A stretch of DNA of 21,254 nucleotides, taken from Bigelowiella natans CCMP2755 (Eukaryota; Cercozoa; Chlorarachniophyceae). The notes beneath the pieces were generated by a model that was not told the origin of the DNA, did no database searches, and worked only from the letters and a program-made list of their open reading frames with translations. Each line of letters begins with the position of its first letter. Within the stretch, counting starts at the first letter, position 1. Location: positions 1-21,254 of the forward strand of contig ADNK01000563.1 of NCBI GenBank assembly GCA_000320545.1. Reading direction: 5' to 3'. The translations under genes and the position numbers were made by a program. Of this stretch, positions 1 through 10,800 are shown piece after piece.

Positions 1-1300
1 CCTAAGAGTACCTGAGACGGATTCTCTAAGGTTATTCATAACTTTTTCCAAGTGCTGTAGCTCTTTCGAGTCTTTAAAAAGAGCGATACAGACGAGCTGG
101 GCCTGTATTGATAGGTGATAGTGTGTGTGTGGGTGGGTGGGTGGGTGTGTGCGTGCGTGTGTGTGTTTGTAGACTGCGTTTAACCAATATTCAGTAGTTA
201 TTGAGCTTCAGGTAATCATTGCTATCACCATGCACTACACACCCACCTTGAGCTCGCCATAATCAATGCTCCATTTAGTTTTCGCCTCGTTAATGTTTGG
301 ACGAAATACCGCTGCATGCTACGTTGTACCACAACAACGGGAGTAATAACAAGAATAATCATTGACCATATAGGGCAAGTACAGTGTAGCAATTGCGCTC
401 AGTGTCTTGAGCTCGAATTCAGTGCCGGGTAAGCTCGTATGAGTCGGTATTTCACGCAATAATGAAGTATTTGGGAAATCGAAATGAACACTCTACCAGT
501 AGAAATTCGGAACGAATCGTGCAGGGCGGAAGGGATAAGGCCTATAGAATAAGGTAAATATTTAATGAGATTTATGTACGATCACGAAAAATGCAAGTTG
601 CAAAGCTTGATATCACCAGTGAAGGCATCGAGACTTGGGGGCTTTGCATTTTGTACACAGAGGAAGAGGCAAGACACTCTTCGTTCCCTTTCTGTTTTTT
701 CCTCTCATCCGACCTATCCGCAATAATATTCTTCTTTTTCTGCGCCCCGGAAGGTGCCTAACGTGCAATCACAGCAGTAGCATCACCCGAGTTGGAGATG
801 AGAAAACATAAGGAACACAAACCTGGGAATCTTTAAGGTCTTTCATCGACGGGGGAGGAGGTGGGGGGATAGCACTGGAACCGCAACCCATGATGCCTGG
901 CTGTAAAGATTATTGATCCCTTGACAATGAGAGGCGCCCGCGGCGATGAGAGGGGGAGGGAGAAGACAGACACAAATGTCGACGGAAACGGAAGAAGAGT
1001 GACGTCGAAACGACGACAATGTAGCCGCTGATCAGTGATCCTATTTCCACTGTTGCGACAAGGTCTGATCGATGTCGCAAGGTGAAAACACGTCCTATTT
1101 TCAACAAAATATAGCGTATTCGCAAAGCTGTATTTTCCTCGTAATCTATTTCCAACCACCCCCATCCTTCTTCTTGGGCTGGCGGGGGGAAATAAAAAAA
1201 GAGGACCGATCTACGCAGGAGCCAGACGCCTGCTCAACACGTCCTCCCTAGCAAGGATATGAATGACACTGCGAGGAAATCAGAAGGGTGGCGGTGACCG
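1..1300. other. Gene-free left flank
   Basis: I find no convincing coding exon here on either strand. The short open frames at 833-1165 on the minus strand are low-complexity and resemble no family I know. The stretch holds a GT/GGGT repeat at about 121-170 and a pyrimidine-rich patch near 680-750. It presumably contains the promoter and 5' leader of the gene that starts at 1301, but I see no clear TATA box. It could also include introns of a gene that extends off the left edge. Confidence 0.5.
121..170. repeat. GT / GGGT simple repeat
   Basis: An alternating GT tract is interrupted by four GGGT-type units and then GCGT units. The GGGT block has four closely spaced G runs on the plus strand, so it could form a G-quadruplex. 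Confidence 0.85.
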
Positions 1301-4300
1301 ATGCTCTTCCCTTCCACCGACGTCGTCCCGACGATGTTCCGTGCAATTGTGCCTCTGGTGCTAGTGATGCTAATGGTGGCCGCAAACGCTAATCAGAAAG
1401 GGGCAGGCGACGATTTTTGCACGGATCAAGAAAGATGTGCATTTCCTAATGTAAAAAATCAAACAAACACAAGGCAGGCGTGAATGCTATGAATTCTTGA
1501 CGGTGACTATCTGTGATCTAGGAGGGTGGAGACGACAACGCTACTGCTCTGTCCTCTATCGCTGGTGATGCATTCATTACACCTTTCAACAAAGTATTCT
1601 TCCACTTCCTTATTTTGCCTCCTCGTCCTCCCCCTCACTGTTAAAGGAATGTCGGTCCGCTGGCAGCGTTTCGATGGTACGGACGCCTTTCCCGGGGAGA
1701 ATATGTACATGTGGACCCCGTCGAGATCAGTTGGATGGGTCGAGGTTAGAAAAAAAAACAGATCTTGTTTTAGCCTGTTCTTCATTGTTCTTCGCATTTA
1801 TCGTACTCTGATTGTTGCCTAGCACCCACACTTCCAATCCTTCAACATTATTATTACTAGGTTGCTATGATGATTCTGATCATAGTTTAAAAATACATCT
1901 GTAATAATCATAGTAGTCAATTGAATAAGCATGTAATTACGGATGCTAGGATAATAACGATGGCGATGCCGATGCTGATGAGCCCGTCATTCCAAGTCCA
2001 GAATTATGCCAACAGGTGAAGCCAAAGGGGATTAGAACCTATAAAATTTTCTTTTACTGATTTAGGATTGTAGTAAATATAAATTAAAAATATTAATAAG
2101 CCAAATAATATAAATGTATTCTTCATTATTATATATTTATATTATTTTTTATACTTACTCTATGTCTTTGATTTTTTGAATAACCCAAAAATCACTACAT
2201 AAATCCTTATTGGCTATAAATTCATATGGCATATAAAAATATCCTTTATCTCCCCATTCGATTCCCCAAAAAATTTGATGTGGTTCCACTTGCTAAATAG
2301 TAGATCATTACCACCGCTGTTTATATACAACAGGGGTCGGGGGGGCTGGGGTTTGGGACTTATGGGTTGAAACTGTGCATCATCCATAATAACATGACAA
2401 ATGTGGTGACGCAAATGTATCATATCTGATTGATTTACTACACGGTTGGCTTCACCATTATCACGGTTTATAGGCTTGTCTCCGCATGGGACTTAGCGGA
2501 TTTACATGGTATTGTCGGTTCGTTGTATGTAGTAGTGGTTGTAGTGGTGGTTGGTGGTGGACCACGAGTTTTCCAAATTCATGGCGGCAACACGGATAAG
2601 AATAAATACCTAAATATACCTATCGCAATGCTATGGTAAATTCTTGTACGAAGTAATCATTCTGGCGATGATACATGGTGATTGTTTTCCCTACCCGAAA
2701 TGGAAAGCCTCCATCGATAAAATCATTATTATCTTCCTTGTAAGGTATATGCAGCAGCATCTTCACTGTTGTCGTCTAAGCTTCCAATATTTCTTCTTCA
2801 GGTACGGTAGTTCCTGTTACTTTCGCTCGCACGAGGCAGATGAGCTTCTGAACAACCAAGTTTTGATGGAGAACGCCGTGCTTTACGTGCGAAGAATTTT
2901 GCCGACCCCCGCCCCTGCACCTCATTTTTCTCCCCCCCGTCTGGCTATTGATGAGACCGATGGAAACCAATTTGCTGCTGGTGGCGCTGCAAAAAGTAGT
3001 ACAAAAAGAAATAAGTTCCTGGTATGTGGCTCTCCACACTACGCTCAGCTACCTCCACATTAATGCTTATGCTCCTATCTTCTCGCATCCTCCCTATCCT
3101 TCTCCTCCTTATTCTCACTGATTTTCTGTATTTTCCCACTCACTTTCCCAGGTTTTTTCAAGCGTGGGAAATCGGTGTTTGGAAGCGGTGAAAAATGCGT
3201 GGCTCTCGGAACCGAACGTAAAGATCTTCGACCTGGTTGTTCCAGTATTATACTGTTATGTACACACACACACACACACACACATGCGCGCGCGCAAACA
3301 TGTGTATTCTGATATTCAAATTATTCAAATTTGTGGTGTATGTGTATGTGTATGTGTGTGTGTGTGTGTTTGTGCTTATATGCGTGGCTTGTGCAGGTGC
3401 TGGTATTCTATGCGGCAACAGCACGGAACGCGGTGTTCCGTGAGCTGCGCCAATACGCGCAGTCCATTCCAGGAATAACCCTGCACGTGCGGAAGGGGTT
3501 GGTGGGATGAGAGCAAAACAAGGATGAGTGCTACCGACTGATTATGATGACAACGATGATGATGATGAAGATGATATATGTTGTGTTCTTGGCCATGTTT
3601 GCAGTGTTCCCTTCACGGCATTGGAAGAGAAATGTGGAAGAAGAATGAATGAATGAGAATTGAAGGCGTGCGTCTACCAAACAAACACGCTATTTCAGGT
3701 ATAAATGGCCCAACTTTCGCTGGTGGCTACTGGAATCGAGCGGGGACATGTTACGGTTAAGAAATAAAGACGAATTTACATCCGTACACATGCAAAAGCT
3801 CAATTACCATGCACAAGCTCAATTACCAATACTAATATTCTTCTTCCTATACTTCATATATTCTCAAGATATTACTCTCACATCTGGGTAGCCGATGACG
3901 ACCTCCTGATGGACACACGTGCCATCAACCGAATGTTCCTTACTTTGGCTGCAAACCCTGCGATTCAGATAGCGTCTCCAGCATTCTCTTCCGATAGTGC
4001 GGGCCTATGGAGGTTGGAAATTGCCGTTTGTTTTCTGTTTCTACGATATGTGCAGTGGCGTTGTAAATGTTCCCGAAGCCGCTGATGATATGAGGCGGCA
4101 CTTTCTGTAAGCGCTTTTCCCTCCTCGTCCAACCTCCTCCCGACTCCCAAAAAATTCACTCCAATGATGTTAATGTGTAGGTTCCACGACCGACATAACC
4201 CGCATTTTATTCTGCGCTACACAAATTTTGTTGAATGCCTTGGGTAAGTAATAGAGAAGAAGAAGAAGGAGGAGGAGGAGGAGGAGGAGGAGGAGGAGGA

Positions 4301-4941
4301 GGCTGGTATGTAGAGGGGGGGGGGGGGGGGGGTGGATAATTGTGGGTACCACCGAATCTCAATGAAAATAGCAAGCGGTCATGGTGACGGCAATGGTGTA
4401 CGTGATTACACAGGCCAGTATTATCTCGTGCAGTACTTGATAATGAGCTGTTTCGTCGCTGCTTGAAGGCGACTCGCACTGGATACTACCTCGACAGCGC
4501 CTTCTATCCCATTTCCGGGAGTAGTACGAGGTAATCATATTCAGACCGCATTCAGCATGTGCATGTATGTTGCATCCTGCTTTTGCGCTAAAGGATTCAT
4601 TAGACCACCGTTCCATCGGCATTTCTCTCCTCCTTCATCGCCTTATGTTCTTCCTATATTCCTCCTTTACATCCGTTTTCAGTGGAATGGCAATCGTGGA
4701 TGTGGCCGTATGCACGCACCCAGAGCGGCCTGAAGTCGAGAGGGAAATGTATGATCACGATCTTTGTGAGCAGACGCTGCTTTACATTTTAACATCGTTA
4801 TTCTTCTTTTCTTGTTCTACCTCTAGGTACAAAGAGCTGGCAGATCATGAGCACGGGCAGGACTACAAGTTTTTCGACCAGAATGTAGTAGATTTGTCGT
4901 CGAAGAATAATACGTCACACTTATTCTCGAACACACCCGCA

Positions 4942-4989
<48 letters not shown>

Positions 4990-5406
4990 GAGAGACGCAT
5001 GTATATAGTATCAACACAGATTTCTATTTGTCTCGTGACGCTGCAATTAGGGTATAGCGCGCGAAATCTATTGGTTTCGAGAGCCAGAATATTTTGGAGG
5101 CCAGCGGCTTCCACACATCCCAAGGCACATAACCGATGAAACTTTGGGTTTGCCTCCAGTACGTGGAAATACCAAAAAACACGGATTTTCGCTCTCCTAT
5201 TACCATAGTAGCAGTTGTGGTAGTGGTAGTTATGTGGTCCTATTGTTGTTGTTGGTTGCATATTAGAGAGAGGTTCTTAGATTGTTGATAATGGGTGGCT
5301 ATGTCAATCGTAGGTTGAAATCCACAACAGCATGCTGAGGGCGATGTTTCCAACGCGATTTGGACCAAATGCAGTGATAAGGCCAGAAGAAGAATCGTTC
5401 TTGTGA
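1301..5406 (+). CDS. Putative DUF707-like glycosyltransferase, secreted or Golgi lumen
   Basis: I assembled exons 1301-1450, 1522-1564, 1647-1744, 2474-2508, 2802-3021, 3152-3235, 3397-3501, 3605-3633, 3699-3749, 3869-4012, 4181-4243, 4414-4530, 4683-4748, 4827-4884 and 5314-5406. All join in phase and give 451 residues. The ATG at 1334 has a better -3 base and directly opens the signal peptide (MFRAIVPLVLVMLMVAANA), so a 440-residue product is equally possible. Family signs are strong from residue 183 on: SSVGNR near the start of the domain, KWPNF, VADDD at 279-283 (a DxD-like metal/sugar-nucleotide site), LRYTNFVE at 331-338, GYYLDSAFYP at 364-373 and THPERP at 391-396, in the order seen in bacterial and fungal DUF707 proteins. 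The donor and substrate are unknown. Exons 2, 4 and 8 are microexons chosen mainly because they restore phase. The donor at 3236 (GTTGTT) is weak, and a donor at 3260 would add eight residues. The N-terminal 180 residues are not recognised. Confidence 0.78.
1745..2473 (+). other. Long third intron of the DUF707-like gene
   Basis: This is the longest intron of the gene. It has a very AT-rich middle at roughly 2040-2220 and no long microsatellite. I see no nested gene. The open frame at 2430-2639 overlaps the proposed microexon 2474-2508 but ends in a GT-rich low-complexity run. Confidence 0.5.
3262..3373 (+). repeat. Paired (AC)n and (GT)n tracts inside one intron
   Basis: An AC tract at 3262-3284 is followed by an alternating CG patch (3285-3295) and then by a GT-rich tract at about 3332-3373. 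Both lie within intron 3236-3396, close to the donor and the acceptor respectively. They are complementary, so the transcript can fold into a long hairpin. Confidence 0.85.
4257..4332 (+). repeat. (GAA)/(GGA) repeat and an 18-base G run
   Basis: A purine repeat running from AGA to GGA units (4257-4302) is followed by 18 consecutive G at 4315-4332. Both are on the sense strand of intron 4244-4413 of the DUF707-like gene. The G run length is likely to be unstable in sequencing. Confidence 0.9.
4885..5313 (+). repeat. Last intron of the DUF707-like gene with a (GA)n tract
   Basis: The GA dinucleotide repeat covers about 4944-4995 and is the only notable element. The donor at 4885 (GTAGTA) and the acceptor ending at 5313 (CGTAG) join FFDQN to VEIHNSML in phase 0. 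Open frames crossing this intron on both strands are repeat artefacts. Confidence 0.65.
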
Positions 5407-5804
5407 CCGACTCCAGGGCACTTCTAACGATTCTGAAGTGCATTCGTGAATGGTTTACATTGTGCTCGCTCGTAGCCAATGCCCCTAAAAATAAGCATGC
5501 TTCAAGGCCCTGCTACCAAAATGGGCGAGCTGATGCGGCACAAATGAAGCAAATAATTAAATGAAGAACCTCGTCATGACAGAGTCATTGTGAAGAGTTG
5601 TGCATGCACATTGTTAGACACGTGTGTGCAGCATCTGCACCATGCCAGATCAGCACATGCGATGCGAGCGCATCTCTAGATCTGAAATCAAGTCAACTAG
5701 TGCTAGAGTGGCTAGATGCATTCAATGTCCACGGCGATGGAGCGAAATGCTGCAGGCTCATTGCTTTCGTTTTCCCTGCTGTTGTTCTCCGCCGGCACAC
5801 ACTA

Positions 5805-5824
5805 GCTAGCTAGCGCTAGCTAGC
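5805..5824. repeat. 20-bp perfect palindrome of CTAG units
   Basis: The two 10-base halves are both GCTAGCTAGC, meeting between 5814 and 5815, so the site reads the same on both strands. It could extrude a cruciform or be a dyad protein site. Confidence 0.95.
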
Positions 5825-5992
5825 ACACGATGTGCCATCTGCATGCATGACATGCACGTCGACTCAATTAGCCGCAAGGTACAAGTGCGCGCAATCTAGT
5901 CACTAGCTAGCGGTGTGAGCACTGCATCGCAATGTGAATACACGCACATCATCTAATCTAATCTACTAGTCTAGCGGTGGTGCTATCACCGT

Positions 5993-6083
5993 GCATGGGC
6001 GTAAATCACGGCAATCCATTAGATGCGATGAATACGATTATCCAACCGCGCAAGAATGTATCGTATTGTACTGACGCCCATGC
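5993..6083. repeat. Nested inverted repeat (10 bp outer, 8 bp inner)
   Basis: GCATGGGCGT at 5993-6002 is the exact reverse complement of ACGCCCATGC at 6074-6083. Inside it, AATACGAT at 6031-6038 pairs with ATCGTATT at 6060-6067. Together they form a 91-base stem-loop with an uneven internal loop (28 bases left, 6 right) and a 21-base end loop. Confidence 0.8.
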
Positions 6084-6285
6084 TTGCATGTAATGTACAT
6101 CACCAGATTCAAATAAGGAAGAGCCAAAGATGCTTAAAAATACACTAGATTCAAAGCAATCGCATTCAATTTAGTAAATATGGGTAGAGGCACATTAACT
6201 CAGCGAGTCTGAACCAATGCATAGTACAATTTCAAACGCGCCTTGCTGCGTTCACTTTCAGGACACTCTTTCTCTACTCACCCTA

Positions 6286-7706
6286 TTATACAAGGTCTGC
6301 GAAGTTGCTAGGCATCTCATCGATCTGGGTACCGTAGAACTGCTCGATATCCCGAAGAATTCGAATGTCGTCATTCTTGACGAAGTTGATGGCAACACCT
6401 TTGCGCCCGAAACGCCCCGAACGACCTATGCGGTGAATGTACAATTCACGGCTATTTGGGAGGTCGTAGTTAATGACTAAGGAAACTTGTTGGACGTCAA
6501 TTCCACGGCCCCACACGTCTGTGGCGATAAGGACACGGCTCTTTCCGTGGCGGAATTCCTTCATGATTTCATCACGCTCCTTTTGTGGCATATCTCCATG
6601 CATAGAGGAGACCGTGAAGTTGGAGTCGCGCATCTTTGTCGTGAGCCAGTCGACCTTCAACTTGGTATTGCAGAAGATGACAGCCTGCGTGATGGTGAGT
6701 GTATCATAGAGGTCACACAGAGTGTCGAACTTCCACTCTTCTTTCTCAACAGCAACGAAGAACTGCTTGATGCCCTCGAGTGTCAACTCGTCACGCTTCA
6801 CCAGGATACGAACAGGTTTGTTCATGAATTTAGTTGTCATCTCAAGGATCTCCTCTGGGAGAGTCGCAGATATCAGGACAACCTGCACTTTTGGAGGAAG
6901 GTACCTGTAGATGTCATAGAGCTGCTCCTTGAAGCCTTGGCTAAGCATCTCGTCGGCCTCGTCAATCACGAGCATTTTCAGGTTTTTGGTTTTGAGGCAA
7001 CGGCGTTGAATCATGTCGTACACGCGACCAGGAGTACCAGACACCACATGAACACCAGCCTGGAGGGTTCGCATGTCCTCTCCAACACTTTTCCCGCCGA
7101 TGCAGGCGTGCACACGGGCCTGCATGTAGTCTCCAAAGGCCATCATCACTTTACAGCTCTGCTCTGCCAATTCACGTGTTGGAGAAAGTACGAGTGCTTG
7201 GAGGTCTTTTCCCCTCTCGTTAATAGATTGGAGGATACCCACGCAGAAGATGGTTGTCTTTCCAGTACCTGACTGAGACTGAGCAATCACATCCCTCCCC
7301 TCCAGGATCGGCTTGATAGCCCTTCTCTGAATAGCCGAAGGCTTCTCGAAACCTGTTATGACAAAAAATATAAACACCAAGATTAGTAAATACCTTATTA
7401 TTGAATTGGAGTTCTCATAAAAAGTCATCTTGTTAGACTTGCATTTACCGTAGGCATAAATTCCCCTGAGCAAATCATCCTTGAGACCCATGTTGTCAAA
7501 TGAATCGACAATTTTGAGGTTTTTGCTGGACTGGAAGTATTCCTTGCCCTCCTTCTTTTCCCCTTAAAAGAGATTGAAGGAAAAAATCATACCCAAGAAA
7601 AAAGATCACGGAATTGCCAATACACATATTTCTCCTTTCCGACTCTTCTAACTCATTTTGAAGGGACGCTTACAAAACTACCTTTACTTCTTTTTTCTTC
7701 GGACAT
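6286..7706 (-). CDS. EIF4A3: eIF4A3, DEAD-box RNA helicase of the exon junction complex
   Basis: Exons on the minus strand are 7706-7682, 7562-7449 and 7352-6286. They join in phase and give 401 residues (the human protein has 411). The start ATG at 7706-7704 has A at -3. Motifs: Q motif FEKPSAIQ (48-55), Walker [11 protein letters not shown] (70-79), PTRELA (104-109), TPGR (153-156), DEAD (177-180), SAT (208-210), HRIGRSGR (353-360). It is eIF4A3 rather than eIF4A1/2: [29 protein letters not shown] and TQIDEMP near the end are isoform-specific. Family role: ATP-dependent clamp that marks spliced mRNA upstream of exon junctions with MAGO, Y14 and MLN51, and affects export and nonsense-mediated decay. 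Motif V reads VWGRGID where many relatives have ARG. The 96-base intron at 7353-7448 has no stop in frame, so an unspliced reading looks like a complete protein. Confidence 0.97.
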
Positions 7707-8457
7707 GTTTATTGTGTATAATCAGCCCGGAGTCTGTTTTTTGTGATGGGTGTGAATCTGAGCTCTCTTCCAGCTCTTCAGTGAATGCGCACGCGGCTGA
7801 GTGTATAAGATCCAAATTCCTTATCTCCATCTGAGATAGGCCTGTAATTTTAATGAAATAGCAACAATTTAGTTGTCTTATAAATTTAAATCCATCCATA
7901 TGTGACATTTCTCACTTCTTCGACCTAAATTGAGATCTTATAGTTCGCTACGGGAAGGTAGCGAGTTGAGCACGAAAGAATCAGGGAAGATATCCATGTC
8001 GCAGATAAGAAATTGCCGAAAATCAGACTATAAAAGAGATCGTTGAAGAGTATAGATATCATGTGGAGTATTTATTATCTACACAGGTAAATCTCAAGTG
8101 CGAATGAAATCACGAAGACCTAGTCTTTGTCTGGGCAAATATTCCATCAATACATCGATAAGAATACCCATAAAATAATACTGGATGGTATATCTTGGAA
8201 AGAACATTTTTCCTCCCTGAGAATATCTATATTTTGATGCTGAGATCGTAATGGACATGTGATGGTTTTTGATTCCGACTTCATAATAGCCGAACATCGC
8301 AAAACGAAATCATGGATATTTTTGTGTTACAAATGTGACTTTTCCGAGTTTTTATTGTGAAGAAAATTCGGAAGCTTTACGAGAACGTCCCCGTCGAGCC
8401 CCCCTCCCGACAACGATTTCAGTCTCTGCATTTATCTCCCGAGCTCTTGGAGCTATA
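7707..8457. promoter_or_regulatory. Divergent upstream region of eIF4A3 and the transporter
   Basis: The two flanking genes point away from each other, so this 751-base stretch must hold both promoters. It is free of microsatellites. A TATA box facing the transporter is listed separately. Downstream of it, CACAG followed by GTAAAT at 8087 looks like a splice donor, and GATTTCAG ending near 8421 looks like an acceptor, which suggests a spliced 5' leader ahead of the ATG at 8458. I see no clear TATA box for eIF4A3. Confidence 0.45.
8029..8036 (+). promoter_or_regulatory. Candidate TATA box for the transporter gene
   Basis: The plus strand reads TATAAAAG, a canonical TATA match, about 420 bases before the transporter ATG. 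It fits a start site near 8060 followed by a short leader exon and an intron. This is a sequence match only. Confidence 0.35.
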
Positions 8458-10669
8458 ATGGGGGTGGGCTTGGAGGATGGAACGTCAGTGTCTTCAAATG
8501 GCATTGGAGAAGAGGATGAGGTTTGTGTCGCGACGAAAAAGAAAGGAAAGTAGTCCAGCGAGTCAGTTGGGAAGTGATTTCGTATGAAATAAACAAATGA
8601 TAAATGAGATTATATCGAGCATACATTTCGTGTAATTACTTTGGATGATTTGACTTCCCACCACAAGTCCGACAAGATACGCCTCCTGTCCCCGGTGGAC
8701 CCAGGAAACGAATCCCGAGCAACCGGAGGAGTTTATCTTCGGCAAGAAGGTTAGCATGGATAAGAATTAGGAAGAAATAGTAATTGTACTTCACACTCTC
8801 TCCTCCGTCCTCCTTCTTAGTTTCTCTCTCCCGCGCCCTGGAAGAAATTGGGTATGGTCGGTACCAGATGTACCTGCTTTGTTTCGCTGGAGCTACACAG
8901 CTTGCTGACGCGACAGAGCTTATCAGTAAGGCTAACGTCACACCGCACACATTTTACACCGAACAATAGCACACCATCTGTGTCTCTCAGCGATATCATT
9001 TCTGACTCGCGAACTCCGAGGCGACTGGAACCTCTCCCAAACAGAAGCGGCATTGCTACAGCTCTCAGTTCTCTTCGGGATGGGCGTAGGGGCTGTTTCC
9101 TGCGGGATACTCTCTGACAGATTTGGCCGCAGAACGGGCTCCGCCTTCGCTGTGATGTTTACCGCACTCTTCGGTATGTTGATTTGGTATGCGCGGGCCA
9201 TTTTCGCTCCCCTGTTGAACCTAATCGAGTTCAGTTTCTAGAGTTTTGTGTGGTGTTTGTAACAATTAATATTTTCTCCCGACATGCGCTTACTATTGTC
9301 CGCCATCTCTCCATCATTGGACATAACAACCGACATTTTGTTGCTGCTCCTGCGATGAGTTAGGTGTGGCATCTTCCATGGCTGTAGGACTATGGATGCT
9401 ACTCTTATTTCGTTTTGCCGTGGGTATTGGGGTGGGATCAGCCCCTGCACCCTTAGGCCTTTATGCAGAGTTTCTACCTCCCTCAAAACGCGGTCAGTGG
9501 TCCCACCACCACCACCACCATCAACATCAATGTGAGCTTCTCAGATGGAACGAACTACCGCCGTAAAATACGACGACAACACACTCATGTCGTTATTAAT
9601 GAGAGAGAGAGAGAGAGGGAGAGAGAGAGTTCGTACGAGTAAAAGATACAACGAACGGTAACAACTTAGTGCTAATTATTTCGTCATCGATGTCAGGCGG
9701 GCAGCTTGTGACATTCTTCACGTTTTTCTCTATCGGCGCTGTTCTTGAGGCACTCCTCGCTTGGATCACTCTCGGTAATAATATATATTAGGAATGACAT
9801 CAACGAGATAGGTCATGCAAGTACAAGGCGCCATGCTTCGTCCATAATCTCTCTTTCTTTCTCTCGTCCGCTCCCTCTCTTGCTTTGACTCCACTAGCTG
9901 TGCTTACTTCAACCATGACTATCTGCCGATTAGGTACGGAGAATGGTGGTGGATGGCGAGCGCTGTTGCTCGTATCTAGTATTCCATCTATTCTCCTAAC
10001 ATTCTGCCTCCCGATCATCCCGGAATCTCCTCGCTACTATCTAGTTACAGGGCAGTACCATAAGGCACTGCAAACCCTGCAAAAGGTGTGAACGATGTAA
10101 TGATGAGCAGGAGGAGGAGGAGGAAACAGTAGGTAGCGGTGTAATTAGAGATGGTATGAGAGTAGTCTTTTTCAGCGTTTAACTTGCTGTATTATTCCAA
10201 CATCAATCAATGTACACGGAAGACCCCGTAGCAACTGATTGACCTGGAAATCTACTGACTGACAACACACAGTTCGCAGCATCACTATCGATTCAAAACT
10301 ATCATAATCATCATCATCGTCGTCGTCGTCGTCGTCGTCGTCATCACTATCATTATCATTATCATTATAATTATCGTCATCATCACCACCGTTTCCTTCT
10401 TTTTCCTTTTTCCCACTATGTGCTGTGCCAAAACCAAACGGCGTAAACATCGAGTAGGTAGCGAGGATAAATAGAAGCCTGGAGTCTGTCTCTTGGGAGT
10501 GGGACACCGTGCTATTGAAGCCCGATCCTCCTCCTCCTCCTCCTCCTCCTCCTCCTGCTGCTGCTGCTGCTGATGATGATATTGCCGCTAACTACCAGCT
10601 CAGTAACAGTATAAATACATTGAGGACGGAGGCCAAACTTCCAATAAACGCTGAGGTTCACGCACACTA

Positions 10670-10708
<39 letters not shown>

Positions 10709-10766
10709 GGGGGATGCGTGTTCGAGAAGGGTTATTTCTGGACGAGAATAAGATGTGCGTGCGTGC

Positions 10767-10800
<34 letters not shown>

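Larger units (their letters stand above)
5407..6285. other. CTAG-rich intergenic region between convergent genes
   Basis: This lies between the 3' ends of the DUF707-like gene and eIF4A3. There is no microsatellite and no convincing gene; the two overlapping plus-strand frames at 5598-5813 have no recognisable content. I count 14 CTAG tetramers between about 5673 and 5975, plus many GCATGC/TGCA words. It holds the palindrome and the nested inverted repeat listed separately. The 3' untranslated regions of both genes must lie here, but I see no canonical AATAAA for either. Confidence 0.7.

Noticed and set aside
833-1165. Overlapping minus-strand frames in the left flank
   Set aside because: Low-complexity Ser/Arg/Pro content, no family similarity and no splice context.
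1507-1822. Open frames on both strands around 1507-1822
   Set aside because: The plus frame contains a real exon (1647-1744) but reads through intron on both sides; the minus frame is its shadow.
4567-5139. 190-codon plus-strand frame across the end of the DUF707-like gene
   Set aside because: It runs through two real exons (4683-4748, 4827-4884), their introns and a GA repeat; only the exon parts match the family.
6487-7272. 261-codon plus-strand open frame opposite eIF4A3
   Set aside because: It is the antisense shadow of a conserved helicase exon; codon bias of the real gene keeps the opposite frame open. No splice or promoter support.
9493-9566. His-rich sequence (about six His in a row) after GLYAEFLPPSKRG
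   Set aside because: It lies beyond a good donor at 9493, and the family continues in phase with the exon at 9697, so it is intron.
10172-10507. Minus-strand frame with a long Asp run
   Set aside because: The Asp run is a translated TCG/ATC microsatellite in the transporter gap; flanking parts match nothing.
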